Shown here piece by piece: positions 35,173 through 36,532 of a stretch of DNA of 36,532 nt; the first letter of the stretch is position 1; each line of letters starts with the position of its first letter. Both the position numbers and the translations under genes were made by a program. This stretch comes from Spirochaetia bacterium (lineage in GTDB: Bacteria; Spirochaetota; Spirochaetia; Treponematales; Treponemataceae): the NCBI GenBank assembly GCA_900769985.1, contig CAAGIS010000014.1, positions 1 to 36,532 on the forward strand, given 5' to 3'. The notes below the pieces were generated by a model. That model did not search any database. It saw nothing but the letters and a program-made list of their open reading frames with translations, and was not told where the DNA came from.

Positions 35173-35877
35173 CTATTCTTCGATAATAGTTTCAAGTGCA
35201 AGTTTCATCATGTCTTTAAATGTAACTTCGCGCTCTTTTGCGGTCGTTGTTTCGCCTGTAACAATATGATCACTTACCGTAAAAATAGAGAGAGCTTTTC
35301 TTTGAAATTCAGCAGCTAGAGTGAACAGTTCCGCAGACTCCATTTCAATTCCCAAAGCACCGTACTTTTTCCACAATTTCCAGTTTTCGTTCGTGTCATA
35401 AAACCTGTCACTTGAAACTACAGGACCGACTTTTGCATTTATTCCCAGTTCCTTTGACTTGTTGAATGCCGTATAAAGCATTCCAAAATCAGAAACAGGC
35501 GCATAATGCAATCCACCAAAGCGCTGATTTAAAAGGTAAGAATCAGAAAAAGCTGCATTTGCAATCAAAGTATCGCGTACTTTTATTTCTTCCTGAACTG
35601 CCCCGATTGTTCCGACACGTATAATCTTTTGAACGCCATAAAACTGGAACAACTCGTTTACATAAATCGAAAGCGAAGGCTGTCCCATTCCTGACCCTTG
35701 TACAGAAACTTTCTTACCTTTATAAGTTCCTGTAAAACCATACATTCCGCGGACTTCATTATAGCATACTGGATTTTCCAAAAAATTTTCAGCAATAAAT
35801 TTTGCACGCAAAGGATCTCCCGGCAGTAAAACCCTGTCAGCAACTTCCCCGTCTCTTGCATTAATATGTGTACTCAT
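35173..35877 (-). CDS. deoD: Purine nucleoside phosphorylase, DeoD type (trimer-of-dimers)
   Basis: 234 residues. It catalyses phosphorolysis of purine (deoxy)nucleosides to free base and (deoxy)ribose-1-phosphate in purine salvage. Family marks are MSTHINA at the start, VLLPGDPLRAKFIAENF, GSGMGQPSLSIYVNELF, RVGTIGA, GIEMESAELF and TVSDHIVTGE, with the catalytic Asp in SDH. The start is set to the second ATG (35877): the upstream ATG at 35886 lies inside the TATAAT box, and MSTHINA is the conserved N-terminus. There is no Shine-Dalgarno; the -10 sits exactly 7 nt before the ATG. It probably leads a deoD-tetR operon. Confidence 0.95.
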   Translation of the reverse strand: MSTHINARDGEVADRVLLPGDPLRAKFIAENFLENPVCYNEVRGMYGFTGTYKGKKVSVQGSGMGQPSLSIYVNELFQFYGVQKIIRVGTIGAVQEEIKVRDTLIANAAFSDSYLLNQRFGGLHYAPVSDFGMLYTAFNKSKELGINAKVGPVVSSDRFYDTNENWKLWKKYGALGIEMESAELFTLAAEFQRKALSIFTVSDHIVTGETTTAKEREVTFKDMMKLALETIIEE

Positions 35878-35884
35878 AAAAAAC

Positions 35885-35913
35885 ATTATAAATGAATATC
35901 AGTTTTTTTCCAA
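35885..35913 (-). promoter_or_regulatory. Candidate leaderless promoter of deoD
   Basis: On the minus strand, TTGGAA (35913-35908), a 17-bp spacer and exact TATAAT (35890-35885) are followed by G and six T, then ATG. The expected transcription start falls at or next to the A of the ATG. Confidence 0.6.
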
Positions 35914-35967
35914 TAAAAAATAAGAAATTTATTACTTTGAGTTTTTCATGAATGCTTTACATTCAAG

Positions 35968-36017
35968 GTTAACACTGAAACATCCTCAGGTAGAATTTAT
36001 TCAGTGTTTCCTTAGAT
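35968..36017. repeat. Hairpin repeat upstream of deoD (same family as 29606-29650)
   Basis: AACACTGAA (35971-35979) and TTCAGTGTT (36000-36008) form a perfect 9-bp inverted repeat with a 20-nt loop. Read on the minus strand it begins TAAGGAAACACTGAATAA, which matches the plus-strand start of the hairpin after parB except for paired substitutions in the stem. Neither flank has a good T run. It may mark a repetitive element or the edge of the adjacent mobile element. Confidence 0.55.
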
Positions 36018-36187
36018 ATGAAAAATCATGATTATTTTTTGCAATTTCGTCGGAAAATTTGAAGATTTGTAGTGAAAAGTATGGATGCAAGTGATAAAAT
36101 GATTACAGGAGGATTGATAAAGAGGGGTTTCGTTAGACAAATGGCAATTTGATATGTTGTGCCTTTGTCAATAGAGTAAAATAAAAA

Positions 36188-36388
36188 ATGGAAGCAGCAG
36201 TCAGAAATTAATTCGGCATTTGACCATTCTGATATACGTGGATTCGGCAAAGCCTTACCTACAGGTCAATGGACCGCCTGAAAGTACTTTCTGTCTGTAG
36301 ACGGGCATATCAAAATCTTTTCAGAGCTGACGCCCACAAATTGAGTCGAAGATTACTTATTATCCATAAAATCCTCTGCTGCTTCCAT
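36188..36388 (-). ncRNA. Candidate structured RNA downstream of the transposase (possible IS110-type bridge/seek RNA)
   Basis: A perfect 13-bp inverted repeat, ATGGAAGCAGCAG (36188-36200) and CTGCTGCTTCCAT (36376-36388), closes a 201-bp segment. Nested inside are GGGC/GCCC (36303-36306, 36332-36335), CTACAG/CTGTAG (36259-36264, 36295-36300), GAAAGTACTTTC (36280-36291), GGTC/GACC (36264-36267, 36272-36275), GGC-AAA-GCC (36246-36254) and TCAGAA/TTCTGA (36201-36206, 36227-36232). On the minus strand the closing helix is followed by a U-rich tract, and TATAAT (36392-36387) overlaps its 5' edge. It starts 18 nt after the transposase stop. Function as a guide RNA is inference from position; a MITE or plain element end is also possible. 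Confidence 0.45.
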
Positions 36389-36406
36389 TATATAAAAACC
36401 TATTAA

Positions 36407-36532
36407 TTAAACCGATGTTCTGGAAATATTTCCAGTCATCATCCCCCAAATAAAGCAGGAAAGTTCCCTGGCAGCCGCAGTTGTAATGACATTATAATGA
36501 AGACCTTTTCGTTCCATACTCAGCATCTTATG
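36407..36532 (-). CDS. IS110-superfamily-like transposase, C-terminal fragment (runs off the window)
   Basis: The minus strand is open from the window edge to TAA at 36407-36409, giving 41 residues. It contains RKGLHYNVITTAAARELSCF and then IWGMMTG. This resembles the C-terminal end of IS110/IS1111-type transposases (RGK..NVA..A.ARELAGFIW), which lies after the serine-bearing Tnp domain. The N-terminal DEDD RuvC-like domain would be to the right of the window and cannot be checked. The family call comes from this short stretch alone. Whether the full gene is intact is unknown. Confidence 0.55.
   Translation of the reverse strand, partial: HKMLSMERKGLHYNVITTAAARELSCFIWGMMTGNISRTSV

Noticed and set aside
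36032..36250. 72-codon minus-strand frame between deoD and the transposase fragment
   Set aside because: It starts at TTG without a ribosome site, overlaps the structured-RNA candidate, and has no recognisable family; more likely the non-coding tail of the mobile element.
36188..36388. tRNA or T-box within the structured segment
   Set aside because: No cloverleaf with conserved T-arm (GTTCRANNC) and no T-box core sequence could be found.

Overview
The window looks like a chromosomal segment of a low-GC spirochaete, most likely a gut, rumen or oral Treponema. This is inferred from the relaxed spirochaetal lipoboxes, the giant Ig-like surface proteins, the signal-peptide-plus-FGE-like protein beside a peptide transporter, and general codon and gene style. 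No database was searched. Almost every gene is on the minus strand; the single clear plus-strand gene is the solute-binding-like protein at 12753-13919.

Reading from the left: positions 1-234 hold three consecutive hairpins and an intrinsic terminator. Next is a metal-efflux operon (transcribed right to left: ArsR/CadC-type repressor, free HMA metal-binding protein, P1B-type ATPase) behind a near-perfect promoter with two matching operators. Then come a DUF362 two-[4Fe-4S] protein and YbaK, and from 12455 down to 4665 a tightly overlapping six-gene operon: FGE-like secreted protein, lipoprotein, family-5 substrate-binding protein, two permeases and a fused double ATPase, making a peptide or nickel-type ABC importer. 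A divergent promoter region separates it from the plus-strand gene, which ends at a bidirectional terminator.

Positions 13998-29437 (about 42% of the window) carry two co-transcribed giants: a 1740-residue exported Ig-repeat protein with a C-terminal outer-membrane-barrel-like end, and a 3401-residue Ig-repeat lipoprotein. A consensus promoter sits in front of them. Upstream lie parA-parB, then a diaminobutyrate aminotransferase/decarboxylase pair (dat-ddc, a route to 1,3-diaminopropane), a TetR regulator and purine nucleoside phosphorylase (deoD). parA and deoD both show TATAAT followed by exactly 7 nt and then ATG, as expected for leaderless mRNAs.

The right end contains the last 41 codons of an IS110-superfamily-like transposase running off the window. 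Just downstream of its stop is a roughly 200-nt segment closed by a perfect 13-bp inverted repeat, holding several nested helices and followed by a U-rich tract. This is a candidate structured RNA and the most intriguing object here, because IS110/IS1111 elements encode guide (bridge/seek) RNAs in their non-coding ends.
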